Below, piece after piece: positions 39,731 to 50,779 of a DNA stretch of 64,000 nucleotides. The position numbers were made by a program, and so were the translations under genes. Origin of the DNA: Leucothrix mucor DSM 2157. GTDB taxonomy: Bacteria; Pseudomonadota; Gammaproteobacteria; Thiotrichales; Thiotrichaceae. Position 1 is the stretch's first letter, and every line of letters begins with the position of its first letter. The stretch spans positions 4,777,001 through 4,841,000 of the forward strand of contig NZ_ATTE01000001.1 in the NCBI RefSeq assembly GCF_000419525.1. Reading direction: 5' to 3'. The notes under the pieces are model-generated. The model searched no databases. It was not told the origin of the DNA and worked only from the letters and a program-made list of their open reading frames with translations.

Positions 39731-41323
39731 ATGTTCCTAAACCCTGTTGTTAACTTACTACAGACTATTGTCAGCAAAAAGAAGGCTGTGGAAGAGACTG
39801 AGAGTGTCATTGGTTGGGATGAGCTTGAAGATGCCTATGAGAATGAGACGGTGGTGTTGGGGTACCTCGATCATCGTGTAGATCGTGGTTATATCATCCG
39901 CTTTGGCGAGGTTAGAGGTTTTGCGCCGCGTTATCGTTTTGACTTGTGTGAGTACGATGAGATTCCCGACGTTTTTCTGAATAAGCCACTCCCCTTTATC
40001 ATTTTGAGTATCGATTACAGCAATGACCATTTGGTGGTCTCGCGAATTGATGCTGTTCAGATGCTGCATCAGGAATACCTGAGTTCACTGAAAAAAAATC
40101 AGATTGTTAAGGCTCAAGTGACGGCGGTGATGCCGAATTTGGTCGCGCTAAACCTGTCGGGTATGACCTGCCTGATTCCTCATAATGAGTTAAGCTGGGG
40201 TGAATTTGAACATCCTTCTGATCTGGTGAGTATTGGCGATTGGCTTAGTGTTAAGTTGCTAAAAATTGTACCTACCAAGGCCTATATCACCGCTAGTTTG
40301 AAGCAATTGGATAGTACTTGTTGGCAACGGTTTACAGATGAGTTCTCTGAGGGAAGTGAGGTCTCGGTTGTCATTACCAATGTGACTGACTTTGGTTACT
40401 TTGTTTCTTATCGTGGTGAAGTTTCAGGAATTTTGCATTGGTCAGAAGTGAGCTGGGGAGCACGTAACCGTCAGCAGGCTATGCAATACGAGAAGGGTGA
40501 GCAGTTAACGGTTAAAGTCAGTGCCTTGGACTTTGACAAACAACAGGTTTCCTTTAGCTTAAAAGCGATGCAGCCAGATCCTGCAGACCAGGCTTGTAGT
40601 CGTTATCAAATTGGCGATGTGGTTGAGGGCATTGTGCGCTCCCGTACAGACTTTGGCTTGTTTCTTGAGATCGCTGAAAACTTTAATGGCTTGCTCCATT
40701 TTTCAAACCTCTCTTGGTATACCAACTCAAAGAATAATCTGGTCAACTTTCGTAGCGGGATGACGATTAAGGCCAAGATTGTCGATATTGATAAGAGTAA
40801 TGGTCGCGTTGGTTTGGGTTTAAAGCAGCTGTATGACAATCCTTTTGAAGTGTTGCCATCACCGCATAGCCTACTAAAAGCGGAAAGCTTTCCACGGCCC
40901 GTAAGCATCGGCGTGACGTCATTTTTTCAGGCGAATTGTCATAATCAGATCGTCGCTCAGCTGGAAGATATGCGCTACAAAATGCGTCAGCATGTTGACC
41001 TTACCATCGACAATTTATTTTTTGAAACAGATGATGTGATCTTGCCGGAAATTCTGCTGGTATTAATCAGTGATGACTATTTGAGTTCAGAAGGGCATAA
41101 GGTGTTACTAGAGCTGTTGTCTTCTCACTCTGGGGTGAAGCCATTAGTGATCCCTATTGTCGCTGATTCGGTTATGACAGGGCGGGAAGATCCATTGTTG
41201 GAGCTTGCTTGTTTGCCCGTTGATCGCGCGCCTGCCCAACAATGGCGGGTGAAAAGTGCGTATTGGTCAACAATTAATAAATCGCTGATCAAAGCGGTGC
41301 GATATGTTGCTGGTTTAAAGTAA
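39731..41323 (+). CDS. Four S1 RNA-binding domains fused to a TIR-like domain
   Basis: The 530-residue protein has four consecutive S1-type domains at about residues 38-105, 122-191, 206-279 and 292-366. The third and fourth are canonical (TDFGYFVSYRGEVSGILHWSEVSW and TDFGLFLEIA...GLLHFSNLSW); the first resembles the N-terminal degenerate domain of ribosomal protein S1 (WDELEDAYENETVVLGYL). Residues about 388-530 differ: EILLVLISDDYLSSEGHKVLLELL, KPLVIPIVA and LACLPVDRAPAQQW resemble the C-terminal half of bacterial TIR domains (a strand ending LIS, then a helix with a candidate catalytic Glu, E461, a VIPI strand, and LP..kP...W). The usual N-terminal FISYS element is not clear. No Shine-Dalgarno sequence is visible. 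It is not rpsA, which has six S1 domains and no such tail. Function unknown. Confidence 0.75.
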   Translation: MFLNPVVNLLQTIVSKKKAVEETESVIGWDELEDAYENETVVLGYLDHRVDRGYIIRFGEVRGFAPRYRFDLCEYDEIPDVFLNKPLPFIILSIDYSNDHLVVSRIDAVQMLHQEYLSSLKKNQIVKAQVTAVMPNLVALNLSGMTCLIPHNELSWGEFEHPSDLVSIGDWLSVKLLKIVPTKAYITASLKQLDSTCWQRFTDEFSEGSEVSVVITNVTDFGYFVSYRGEVSGILHWSEVSWGARNRQQAMQYEKGEQLTVKVSALDFDKQQVSFSLKAMQPDPADQACSRYQIGDVVEGIVRSRTDFGLFLEIAENFNGLLHFSNLSWYTNSKNNLVNFRSGMTIKAKIVDIDKSNGRVGLGLKQLYDNPFEVLPSPHSLLKAESFPRPVSIGVTSFFQANCHNQIVAQLEDMRYKMRQHVDLTIDNLFFETDDVILPEILLVLISDDYLSSEGHKVLLELLSSHSGVKPLVIPIVADSVMTGREDPLLELACLPVDRAPAQQWRVKSAYWSTINKSLIKAVRYVAGLK

Positions 41324-41441
41324 AAATTACCGATTACTAAACCTCACTTTTTTTGTGATTTTTATGTACACTCCAAGAGGTCGCTGCTTACTAATGGTTA
41401 TTTTATGTATACCAGCGGTCGTGTCTTCTAGATTAGCGTAC

Positions 41442-41471
41442 TTGGTCGGCGTGGGTTCGATGTGTCATAAT
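41442..41471 (+). promoter_or_regulatory. Putative promoter of galU
   Basis: TTGGTC and CATAAT are separated by 18 bases about 95 bases before galU. The remainder of the 243-base gap shows nothing else recognisable. Confidence 0.35.
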
Positions 41472-41566
41472 TATACTTAAGCTATACGATTACAGGGCTA
41501 ATCTTAAAGGCAGTGATAACTAATAATAATACACAGCCCCTAAATAATTCCTATGAGAGTTAAAAA

Positions 41567-42466
41567 ATGAGTAATAACAAAGTCCGCAAAGCCGTCATTC
41601 CTGTAGCAGGTCTGGGTACCCGCATGTTGCCGGCAACTAAAGCTATCCCTAAAGAGATGCTGCCTGTTGTTGATAAACCGATGATTCAATACATTGTGAA
41701 TGAATGTATCGCGGCTGGCATCAAAGAGATTGTGCTGGTAACTCACTCTAGTAAAAACTCAATTGAAAACCATTTTGATACCAGCTACGAGCTTGAAGCG
41801 ACGCTAGAAAAGCGTGTAAAGCGTCAGTTGCTGGATGAAGTCCGTTCTATTTGCCCTGAAGATGTCACGATTATGCATGTGCGTCAGGGTGTTGCTAAAG
41901 GTTTGGGGCATGCCGTGTTATGTGCAGAGCCATTAGTTGGTAAAGAGCCATTTGTTGTGGTGTTACCTGATGTCATTATCGATGATTATTACAGTGATCC
42001 TAAGACCGAAAACATGGCGGAAATGATTCGCCTATTTAACGAGACTGGCGAGAGTCAGATTCTGGTTGAAGAAGTGCCAATGGAGCTGGTTAGCGGTTAT
42101 GGTGTGGCTGATGTAAATGGCCATAAACTGGCCCCAGGTCACAGCGCACCAATGACTAAAGTGGTTGAGAAGCCACCGGTTGATCAGGCACCTTCTAACC
42201 TAGCGGTTGTAGGTCGTTATGTATTATCAGCTAATATCTGGGACTTACTTAAGCACACGCCAGTTGGCGCGGGTGATGAGATCCAGCTAACCGACGCGAT
42301 TGCGATGCTGATGAAGCAGGAAACGGTTAATGCCTTTAATATTACCGGTAAAAGCCATGATTGTGGTTCTAAGCTGAGCTATATGATGGCTAACGTTGAG
42401 TATGCTTTGCGTCACCCTGGTATTGGTGAGCGTTTCAGAGCTGCATTAAAGAAGATGGATATATAA
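41567..42466 (+). CDS. galU: UTP-glucose-1-phosphate uridylyltransferase
   Basis: GalU makes UDP-glucose for envelope polysaccharides. The 299-residue protein has the nucleotidyltransferase motif [25 protein letters not shown] at the N terminus, [11 protein letters not shown] in the middle and the GalU-specific GHDCG-like segment [11 protein letters not shown] near the C terminus. GAGAG precedes the ATG. It lies upstream of amgK-murU, which start from their own likely promoter. Confidence 0.94.
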   Translation: MSNNKVRKAVIPVAGLGTRMLPATKAIPKEMLPVVDKPMIQYIVNECIAAGIKEIVLVTHSSKNSIENHFDTSYELEATLEKRVKRQLLDEVRSICPEDVTIMHVRQGVAKGLGHAVLCAEPLVGKEPFVVVLPDVIIDDYYSDPKTENMAEMIRLFNETGESQILVEEVPMELVSGYGVADVNGHKLAPGHSAPMTKVVEKPPVDQAPSNLAVVGRYVLSANIWDLLKHTPVGAGDEIQLTDAIAMLMKQETVNAFNITGKSHDCGSKLSYMMANVEYALRHPGIGERFRAALKKMDI

Positions 42467-42486
42467 CAGACTATTTTTCTTTGTAG

Positions 42487-42514
42487 TTGATGGGCATAAT
42501 AGACTCAATATTAT
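42487..42514 (+). promoter_or_regulatory. Putative promoter of amgK-murU
   Basis: TTGATG and TATTAT are separated by 16 bases; the transcript would start only about 8 bases before the amgK ATG. Confidence 0.3.
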
Positions 42515-42528
42515 AACAATGAGCTATT

Positions 42529-44192
<1,664 letters not shown>

Positions 44193-44214
44193 CGTACCAT
44201 CATCGAAGGGTCGA

Positions 44215-45177
44215 TTAGTTAGACTTAATCGATCCTTCAGCTTGTAAATCGGCATGATAAGACGAGCGAACCATTGGCCCACTGGCGACATGCGTAAATC
44301 CCATTTCGTAACCAATGGTTTCAAGCTGCTTAAACTCATCCGGTGTTACAAAGCGCTCAACCGCCAAATGATCCAGACTTGGCTGTAGGTATTGGCCTAA
44401 GGTCAGCATGTTGCAGCCATGATCTAGTAAGTCCTGCATCACTTCCTGAACTTCTTCTAAGCTCTCACCCAGTCCCAGCATTAAGCCGGACTTGGTCGGA
44501 ACATCAGGATACATACCCTTAAAGCGCTTGATCAGATCCAGCGACCATTGATAGTCAGAACCCGGACGTGCTTTTTTGTATAAGCGTGGAATCGTTTCCA
44601 GATTATGATTGAATACATCCGGCGGAGACTTGCTCATTACTTCCAGCGCAATATCCATACGACCACGGAAATCCGGTGTCAGAATCTCGATATTGATGCC
44701 AGGGTTCATCTCACGGGTCACACGAATACAATCCACAAAGTGACCAGCGCCACCATCGCGTAAATCATCACGGTCAACTGACGTAATAACCACGTATTTC
44801 AGTCCCATCGCCTTGATAGTTTCTGCCATGTTCATTGGCTCATCAGGGTCTAGTGGGTCAGGACGGCCGTGTGCCACATCGCAGAACGGGCAACGGCGAG
44901 TACAAATAGCACCCATGATCATAAAGGTCGCGGTGCCTTTGGTGAAACACTCGCCCAAGTTAGGGCAGGCAGCTTCTTCACAAACCGTATTTAACTTTTG
45001 CTCGCGCAGAATTTCTTTCAGACGCCTTACTTCAGGTGTAGTCGGAGCCTTGGCGCGAATCCATGACGGCTTGCGCTTAATCTCAGTGCTTGGAATAACC
45101 TTCACAGGGATGCGTGCAACTTTCTCTGCACCACGTAATTTAACGCCTTGTGTAACGCTAGGAGTGTTTTGGCTCAT
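44215..45177 (-). CDS. lipA: Lipoyl synthase
   Basis: LipA inserts two sulfurs into protein-bound octanoate. The 320-residue radical SAM protein has the radical SAM cysteines C92, C96, C99 (CTRRCPFC) and the auxiliary cluster cysteines C66, C71, C77 ([12 protein letters not shown]). The C-terminal [11 protein letters not shown] motif carries the serine that ligates the auxiliary cluster. lipB is not adjacent. A dyad overlaps its likely promoter, and a hairpin overlaps its stop codon. Confidence 0.97.
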   Translation of the reverse strand: MSQNTPSVTQGVKLRGAEKVARIPVKVIPSTEIKRKPSWIRAKAPTTPEVRRLKEILREQKLNTVCEEAACPNLGECFTKGTATFMIMGAICTRRCPFCDVAHGRPDPLDPDEPMNMAETIKAMGLKYVVITSVDRDDLRDGGAGHFVDCIRVTREMNPGINIEILTPDFRGRMDIALEVMSKSPPDVFNHNLETIPRLYKKARPGSDYQWSLDLIKRFKGMYPDVPTKSGLMLGLGESLEEVQEVMQDLLDHGCNMLTLGQYLQPSLDHLAVERFVTPDEFKQLETIGYEMGFTHVASGPMVRSSYHADLQAEGSIKSN

Positions 45178-45213
45178 AAGTGTATAACCTGAAACTCAAT
45201 ACAGAATCAAAGG

Positions 45214-45237
45214 CTGAGTATAGCAAAGTTTACTCAG
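45214..45237 (-). promoter_or_regulatory. Dyad at the lipA promoter
   Basis: CTGAGTA-N10-TACTCAG is a perfect 7-base dyad. It overlaps a minus-strand -10 element TATACT (45222-45217) about 40 bases before the lipA ATG; no good -35 is present. This is the layout of a repressor or activator site. Confidence 0.4.
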
Positions 45238-45302
45238 TATGCTCAGACAAAGCAGAAATGCCGGGGGCAATTTTTCTAAAGGCGGGGAATACTTGTTTGT
45301 TA

Positions 45303-45330
45303 CGGTCGGGCTAATCAGAAAGCCCGACCG
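45303..45330 (-). terminator. Terminator-like hairpin after the secreted unknown gene
   Basis: A perfect 10-bp stem CGGTCGGGCT / AGCCCGACCG with an eight-base loop follows the stop of the gene at 45339. There is no clear T run on either strand, so termination may be partial. Confidence 0.5.
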
Positions 45331-45338
45331 TTTGGTGA

Positions 45339-45884
45339 TTACTTACGGCTAATAACAGTCACCACAGGACCTGCACGACGATTCAATGCATCAGTCAGTT
45401 CGCAATCTGCTTTTTGAACGGCATTGTGGTGTGTGTGGTCGCCATGCTGAATAACAGCACCCGCACGGTAGCTTGGTGGCGTAGTCACACTGCTGCTATG
45501 TGCTGGATGGTTCTGCATTGCTGAAGCTTGGCCATCTTTTAAGCCTTTGCGGTAACCGGCTTTAAAGCAATCCTGACAGCTGGCAAGGCGTGGCTTTGCA
45601 GGGGAATGAGCAGGGGTAACGGCAACCGTATGTTGCTGAGTGACTGCTTGTTCGGTTTTACCTGCAACAGTTTCCGGACAATTTGCCTTGAAATACAAAG
45701 TGGCTTTGTGGGATTCAGTATACTTGTCGCGGTCACTCCATGATTTTGGATTCCCTTTGTAATCGCGAATCACTTTAGCGGCAGCACCACACATGTTCAT
45801 ATGGGGTACTTCGGGCCAAGCATGAGCCGGTGCCGCGAAGATAGTCATTAAGAGAATAATGAAAGCAAGGCTAAGTTTTTTCAT
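45339..45884 (-). CDS. Secreted protein with Cys and His clusters, function unknown
   Basis: The 181-residue protein has a clear signal peptide (KKLSLAFIILLMTIFAAPAHA, cleavage after residue 22). The mature part begins WPEVPHMNMCGAAAKVIRDY, contains a paired-cysteine element CQDCFKAGYRKGLKDG, and later a histidine-rich HGDHTHH. I do not recognise the family. The five mature-region cysteines and the histidines could bind a metal or form disulfides in the periplasm. The ATG at 45884 is used because the signal peptide starts there and GGAA precedes it; a frame extension to 45902 is unsupported. It is divergent from ubiE. Confidence 0.75.
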   Translation of the reverse strand: MKKLSLAFIILLMTIFAAPAHAWPEVPHMNMCGAAAKVIRDYKGNPKSWSDRDKYTESHKATLYFKANCPETVAGKTEQAVTQQHTVAVTPAHSPAKPRLASCQDCFKAGYRKGLKDGQASAMQNHPAHSSSVTTPPSYRAGAVIQHGDHTHHNAVQKADCELTDALNRRAGPVVTVISRK

Positions 45885-46046
45885 AGTGACGTTTCCGTAC
45901 AATTATTGTTTAAGTTTGTTGAGCCAGTTGGTAAAACACTGACGATGGTTGTTACAATGCAGCATTGCTTTGCGTACGGTTAGTGCAAAACTGACCGTCG
46001 TTGTATTCCTTTTTATGAATGGTCTAAGCGACTATCAGGTAACAAT

Positions 46047-46799
46047 ATGTCAGACAAACAAGAAACCACTCACTTTGGCTACCAGAATGTAGCCGTTGAA
46101 GAAAAGGCAGCTAAAGTGGCGGAAGTCTTCCACTCAGTTGCAGGAAAGTACGACATCATGAATGACCTGATGTCGGGCGGCGTTCACCGTTTATGGAAGC
46201 GCTACACCATTAATAAAGCTGGCGTGAAAAAGGGCGACAAGGTCCTTGATTTAGCCGGTGGAACAGGTGATTTAGCGGCTAAGTTTGCGCGCATCGTTGG
46301 TCCTGAAGGTAAGGTCACCTTGTCAGACATCAACGAATCCATGCTGGAAGAAGGCCGTGCACGCCTGACCAATATGGGTATTGCTGGCAACATTGATTAC
46401 GTACAAGCCGATGCTGAAGACTTGCCATTTGATGACAATAGTTTTGATTTGGTCACCATGGCATTCGGTTTGCGCAATGTGACGCATAAAGAAAATGCCT
46501 TGCGCTCAATCTTCCGCACCCTAAAGCCTGGCGGCAAATTAATGGTTCTGGAATTCTCTAAGCCTGTCGTTCCGGGCTTAAACGTTATATACGATCATTA
46601 CTCATTCAAAGTGCTGCCGTTTGTGGGCCAAGTCGTTGCGAATGATGCAGAGAGCTATCGCTATCTTGCTGAATCCATTCGCATGCATCCTGATCAGGAA
46701 ACCTTGAAAGGCATGATGCAAGAGGCTGGCTTTGAAAACGTGAGCTACCACAATATGACTGGTGGCATTGTCGCCTTGCATACCGGATACAAGTTTTAA
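46047..46799 (+). CDS. ubiE: Ubiquinone/menaquinone C-methyltransferase UbiE
   Basis: This 250-residue SAM-dependent methyltransferase has the SAM motif [12 protein letters not shown], the UbiE signature [17 protein letters not shown] near residue 31 and the second signature [19 protein letters not shown]. It methylates the quinone ring in ubiquinone and menaquinone synthesis. Its stop overlaps the ubiJ start by one base. Confidence 0.97.
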   Translation: MSDKQETTHFGYQNVAVEEKAAKVAEVFHSVAGKYDIMNDLMSGGVHRLWKRYTINKAGVKKGDKVLDLAGGTGDLAAKFARIVGPEGKVTLSDINESMLEEGRARLTNMGIAGNIDYVQADAEDLPFDDNSFDLVTMAFGLRNVTHKENALRSIFRTLKPGGKLMVLEFSKPVVPGLNVIYDHYSFKVLPFVGQVVANDAESYRYLAESIRMHPDQETLKGMMQEAGFENVSYHNMTGGIVALHTGYKF

Positions 46800-47434
46800 T
46801 GCAGCTACCCGTTTCGATATTGGCACTGATTGAAATTGCGCTGAATGCGTATTTGCGCCTAGATGGCGAGGCGCTAACTAACTGCGCCTCGCTGGAAGGC
46901 AAAATTATCGCCCTGAATCTCAAAGGGCCAGCGCTAACCTTGTACTTTTTACCGAGCACTCAGGATATTCAAGTGCTGGGTGAATACGTTGGCGAGCCTG
47001 ATGCTACCATTCGTGGTTCGGTTGCAGGCTTGATGCGTTTGGGTGCCAGTAACGATAGTGTGAGTACCTTGCTGGAAACCGATGTGGAAATCCTGGGCGA
47101 CTTACGCAGCGCTGAAGCGTTTAGCAAAATCTTATCTGATGCTTCCATTGACTGGGAAGAGATTCTATCCAAATGGGTAGGGGATGCCGCTGCGTTTCAA
47201 GTTGGCAGTGCGGTTCGTAGCTTAAATGGTTGGCTGAAAGACAGCTCTGAGTCGATGAAGCTTAATACCGCTGAGTACTTGAGCGAGGAAAGTCGCGTGC
47301 TACCTGCTGAGGCAGAAGTGCGTGAGTATATGGATAAGGTGGATGAGGTGCGGATGGCGGTTGATCGCCTCTCTGCACGTATCAGTGCCTTGCCAACAGC
47401 AGATTCAGCTAATAAGGAAAGCGCTGACGAATGA
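46799..47434 (+). CDS. ubiJ: Ubiquinone biosynthesis accessory factor UbiJ
   Basis: This 211-residue protein has an N-terminal SCP2-type lipid-binding domain (residues about 15-115, with GSVAGLMRLG) and a C-terminal helical tail. UbiJ holds the polyprenylated intermediates in the ubiquinone-synthesis metabolon. Its place between ubiE and ubiB, overlapping both, supports the call. Confidence 0.93.
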   Translation: MQLPVSILALIEIALNAYLRLDGEALTNCASLEGKIIALNLKGPALTLYFLPSTQDIQVLGEYVGEPDATIRGSVAGLMRLGASNDSVSTLLETDVEILGDLRSAEAFSKILSDASIDWEEILSKWVGDAAAFQVGSAVRSLNGWLKDSSESMKLNTAEYLSEESRVLPAEAEVREYMDKVDEVRMAVDRLSARISALPTADSANKESADE

Positions 47435-49086
47435 AAGTTTTTTCTCAGGCGCGTCGCACGCTGACGATTGGCCGCGTACTTATCCGTTACGGTCTGGATG
47501 ATCAACTGTTTGCGGTTCCGGCCTTGCAGCCCTTACGCTATCTCTATCGCTTAATGCCATGGAAATGGAAAAAGAAGGAGCATCCTGAGCCTGCGGTTGC
47601 CATGCGCTGTGCCTTAGAAGATCTTGGCCCGGTGTTTGTGAAATTCGGTCAGGTGCTGTCAACCCGTCGTGATATGTTGCCAGAGCGCTTTGCCGATGAA
47701 TTAGCGCGCTTGCAGGATAAAGTGCCGCCATTCCCCAGTGATCAGGCACATGCCATTATCGAAGAAAATTTAGGGCGACCAATTAAGGATGTCTTCCTGA
47801 AATTTGATAATGAGCCCTTAGCCGCAGCCTCCATTGCGCAGGTTTATTCTGCGGTATTGCAGGATGGTGAGCAGGTCATTGTTAAAGTCGTACGTCCGGA
47901 AATAGAAAAGGTTATCCAGCAGGATATTGACCTGATGTTTCTGATGGCGCAGATGGTTAGCCGCCTGAGTAATACCGGCAAGCGTCTAAGGCCTGTCGAA
48001 GTGGTTGCCGAGTACGAAAAAACTATTTTCGATGAGTTGGATCTGCTACGTGAAGCGGCGAACGCCAATCAGTTACGGCGCAATTTTGAAGGCTCCGATA
48101 TGCTGTATATCCCGAAAGTGTATTGGGATTATTGCACGACTAATGTAATGGTCATGGAGCGGATCTTTGGCATTAATGGTGGCGATATTGCTGCTTTGAA
48201 AGCCTTGAATACCGACATGAAGCGATTAGCCGAGCGTGGCGTTGATATCTTTTTTACCCAAGTATTCAAGCACAACTTCTTTCATGCCGATATGCATCCC
48301 GGCAATGTGTTTATGGATGCTAGCAACCCCGCAGACCCCAGCTATATCTCTGTAGACTTTGGGATTGTCGGTTCCTTGGATTTGGCTGATCAACGCTACC
48401 TCGCTGAAAACTTACACGCCTTTTTCAATCGCGATTATAAGCGAGTAGCCGAAGCACATATTGAGTCCGGTTGGGTGCCTGCTGAAACCAGTGTTGTCGA
48501 ATTTGAAGCAGCGATTCGTACTGTTTGCGAGCCAATTTTCCAGCTACCGATGAAGGATATTTCCTACGGAAAGCTATTATTACGCCTGTTCCAGACGGCA
48601 CGTCGCTTTAATATGGAAGTGCAGCCGCAGCTGGTATTGCTGCAAAAGACCTTATTGAATATCGAGGGAATGGGGCGCGAGGTATATCCTGACCTTGATC
48701 TATGGGTAACTGCTAAACCATTCCTGCAGCGCTGGATGGATGAGCAAGTTGGTTTTCGCTCGCTAATCTCTGGCGCACAAAAGAATCTGCCAAAGTTTAT
48801 TGAGCAGCTTCCGGGTATGCCGGTGGCTTTGAATGAAGTGATTCTTCAGCTGCATTGCCAGCAACAGCAGCAAGCGCAACATGCGAGCGCGCAGGCAGAT
48901 AACAATCTTCTGGAACTAAAGCGCGCTAATCAGCGGATTGTGCTGAGCATTGCGGGGTCGGCACTATTGCTAAGTGCGATGGTTAAAGATGGTTTGAGTA
49001 TGGCTGGGGCGGAAAGCCCACCAACAACCCCGCTCATGGCAGGGTTGGGGCTAATTTTACTGTGTTACGCGATTTTCAGGCGTTAA
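47431..49086 (+). CDS. ubiB: UbiB kinase-like ubiquinone biosynthesis protein
   Basis: This 551-residue ABC1/ADCK-family atypical kinase has the KxGQ motif (FVKFGQVLSTRRDMLP), the alanine-rich loop AAASIAQVYSA, and the metal-binding HADMHPGNVF and VDFGIVG. The C terminus has two membrane segments. It supports ubiquinone synthesis, possibly by extracting lipid intermediates from the membrane. It ends convergently, one base from the next gene's stop. Confidence 0.96.
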   Translation: MKVFSQARRTLTIGRVLIRYGLDDQLFAVPALQPLRYLYRLMPWKWKKKEHPEPAVAMRCALEDLGPVFVKFGQVLSTRRDMLPERFADELARLQDKVPPFPSDQAHAIIEENLGRPIKDVFLKFDNEPLAAASIAQVYSAVLQDGEQVIVKVVRPEIEKVIQQDIDLMFLMAQMVSRLSNTGKRLRPVEVVAEYEKTIFDELDLLREAANANQLRRNFEGSDMLYIPKVYWDYCTTNVMVMERIFGINGGDIAALKALNTDMKRLAERGVDIFFTQVFKHNFFHADMHPGNVFMDASNPADPSYISVDFGIVGSLDLADQRYLAENLHAFFNRDYKRVAEAHIESGWVPAETSVVEFEAAIRTVCEPIFQLPMKDISYGKLLLRLFQTARRFNMEVQPQLVLLQKTLLNIEGMGREVYPDLDLWVTAKPFLQRWMDEQVGFRSLISGAQKNLPKFIEQLPGMPVALNEVILQLHCQQQQQAQHASAQADNNLLELKRANQRIVLSIAGSALLLSAMVKDGLSMAGAESPPTTPLMAGLGLILLCYAIFRR

Positions 49087-49087
49087 T

Positions 49088-49747
49088 TTAGAAGTTAATG
49101 CGTAAACCGGCGCTGGCAGATTCGTCTTCTTCACCTTTGGTGAGGTTAACACCAACCGCCATGCGCTGGTTGATATTCATTAAACCACCGACTGTGGCAG
49201 AGGCTTGATTGCGGTTATCGACATCTTCATAACCGACACTAGCAAGGCCTTCAAAGCGTGAGTTGAATTTATGGCGTAGACCTAAATCCAAGCCATAGCC
49301 GCCACCTTCTTGGTCATCGTCAGAAAAGAAGAAAGAATCCACGCCGTTGATAGTGACTGATTTGGTGGTGTAGTCGGTTTCAACATACTTTACTTCACCA
49401 AACAAATCGGTACGCGGCCCTACCGCACGGTGTGCTCCGACACCAATCTCAAAGCGCTCAGCTTCAAGTTTTCCTTTAATGTCTAATGGCTTGCCAATAT
49501 CAAAGGTGTGCGTTGTGCTTCCCTTGCTATACGCTCCAATCAGGTTAAAGTTCGGGCTAATCGCAACCGATCCCTTAACTGCAATCCCGTCGGCACTATC
49601 AATGCTTTCGTTCAAGCCGCCATATTTCAGGTCATAGTTAGTGGTGCCATAACCCAGATCTAAATAGTTGTAGTTGAAGTTGCTGCTATAAGCGTTAGCA
49701 CTGGCTAGCAGCGCTGCTGATGTTAAAACAAGTAATGGTAGTTTCAT
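49088..49747 (-). CDS. Small outer membrane beta-barrel protein
   Basis: The 219-residue protein has a signal peptide (MKLPLLVLTSAALLASANA) and about eight to ten predicted amphipathic strands, ending in an aromatic residue (SAGLRINF), which is usual for outer membrane barrels. No specific family such as OmpX or OmpA is certain. AGGG precedes the ATG. It lies downstream of the TauE/SafE gene on the same strand, 156 bases away. Confidence 0.7.
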   Translation of the reverse strand: MKLPLLVLTSAALLASANAYSSNFNYNYLDLGYGTTNYDLKYGGLNESIDSADGIAVKGSVAISPNFNLIGAYSKGSTTHTFDIGKPLDIKGKLEAERFEIGVGAHRAVGPRTDLFGEVKYVETDYTTKSVTINGVDSFFFSDDDQEGGGYGLDLGLRHKFNSRFEGLASVGYEDVDNRNQASATVGGLMNINQRMAVGVNLTKGEEDESASAGLRINF

Positions 49748-49903
49748 GTTTAAATCCCTGTGTCCTAAGTTCCCATTTATAGGGTTGTTTAATTGACCTT
49801 GCTGAAAGCAAAAGGGGGCTCTGATTTCAGGTGTCTCTGGTGTATTAGTCCTAAAGGAGGCAGGGATCGTTGCATTAAAATTCAGTTAGCTTCGCGTGAG
49901 GGC

Positions 49904-50653
49904 TTAAAGCAGCCCGGTTATGCCATCCCATAGCAGCTTCAAGCCAGTAATGAACAAGAACACATAAGCCAGTCGGTAAAATAACTGCTCGGGGATTCGG
50001 TGGTGCAGCACGATGCCCAAATACATTCCAACAAATGCCAGAGGGAGGAGCACCAAAGATGTCACCAAGTTGTCAGTATTTAATTGTCCCAGCCAGAAAT
50101 AGGGGATGAGTTTGATGTAATTAATCAGTGTGAAAAAGAGGACAGTTGTTGCCTGATAGACGCTTTTCTCCAGCTTAAGTGGCAATAAGTACACGCTGAT
50201 TGGTGGCCCGCCTGCATGGGCTACGAAGCTGGTGAAGCCAGCAATACTGCTCCAAAAGCGCCCCCAAAATATGGATGGTGCCTTCTTATTATCACTGCGT
50301 TTAAACCAATACTGCAGCGCAAAGCCAATGGCAATCACCCCTAATAACAGCCGCACCGCACTGGCATTAAAGTAATGAAAACTCAGGGAACCTAACAAAA
50401 TCCCCACTACCGCCGCTGGAATCAGGTTTTTGATCAGCGTCATATCCCATTGTTTCCAGTAGGCTTTAACACCGATCAAATCCATGGTGCATAGCACGGG
50501 TAATAAAATGGCTGCAGCCAGTACCGGATCAACTGCAAAGGTCAGCATCGGCACTGCAACCACTGCCAGAGCGCCACCGAAGCCACCTTTAGAGATGCCG
50601 ATAATTAAGATGGCAGGAATGGCCATCATATAAAATAGAGGATCTTGCAGCAT
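49904..50653 (-). CDS. TauE/SafE family membrane permease
   Basis: This 249-residue protein has about eight membrane helices, including the family motif GISKGGFGGALAVVAVPML near the N terminus and the matching second-half motif VAHAGGPPISVYLLPL. TauE/SafE proteins are anion exporters for sulfite, sulfoacetate or related organosulfur anions; the substrate here is unknown. The ATG at 50653 is chosen because it gives the family length and start; the frame is open far upstream without homology. It is divergent from dusC. Confidence 0.87.
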   Translation of the reverse strand: MLQDPLFYMMAIPAILIIGISKGGFGGALAVVAVPMLTFAVDPVLAAAILLPVLCTMDLIGVKAYWKQWDMTLIKNLIPAAVVGILLGSLSFHYFNASAVRLLLGVIAIGFALQYWFKRSDNKKAPSIFWGRFWSSIAGFTSFVAHAGGPPISVYLLPLKLEKSVYQATTVLFFTLINYIKLIPYFWLGQLNTDNLVTSLVLLPLAFVGMYLGIVLHHRIPEQLFYRLAYVFLFITGLKLLWDGITGLL

Positions 50654-50779
50654 GGGATTGGCTCGCAGGCTTTTGAAAGGAGGCTTAGTATCCGCATAAA
50701 GGGCATTAGAATCCACCCGCATTTCACGATAATGTGCCACAATGCGCTCCCTGTTTATTCTGTAACGATTGATAGCTGT

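Noticed and set aside
39731-41323. Annotation as ribosomal protein S1 (rpsA)
   Set aside because: Only four S1 domains, a divergent first domain and a non-S1 C-terminal domain; cmk, ihfB and other usual rpsA neighbours are absent.
41453-41468. GGTTCGA near galU as a repeat of the tRNA 3' end (attachment site)
   Set aside because: Only seven bases match the tRNA T arm and the flanks do not continue the match; too short for an attachment site.
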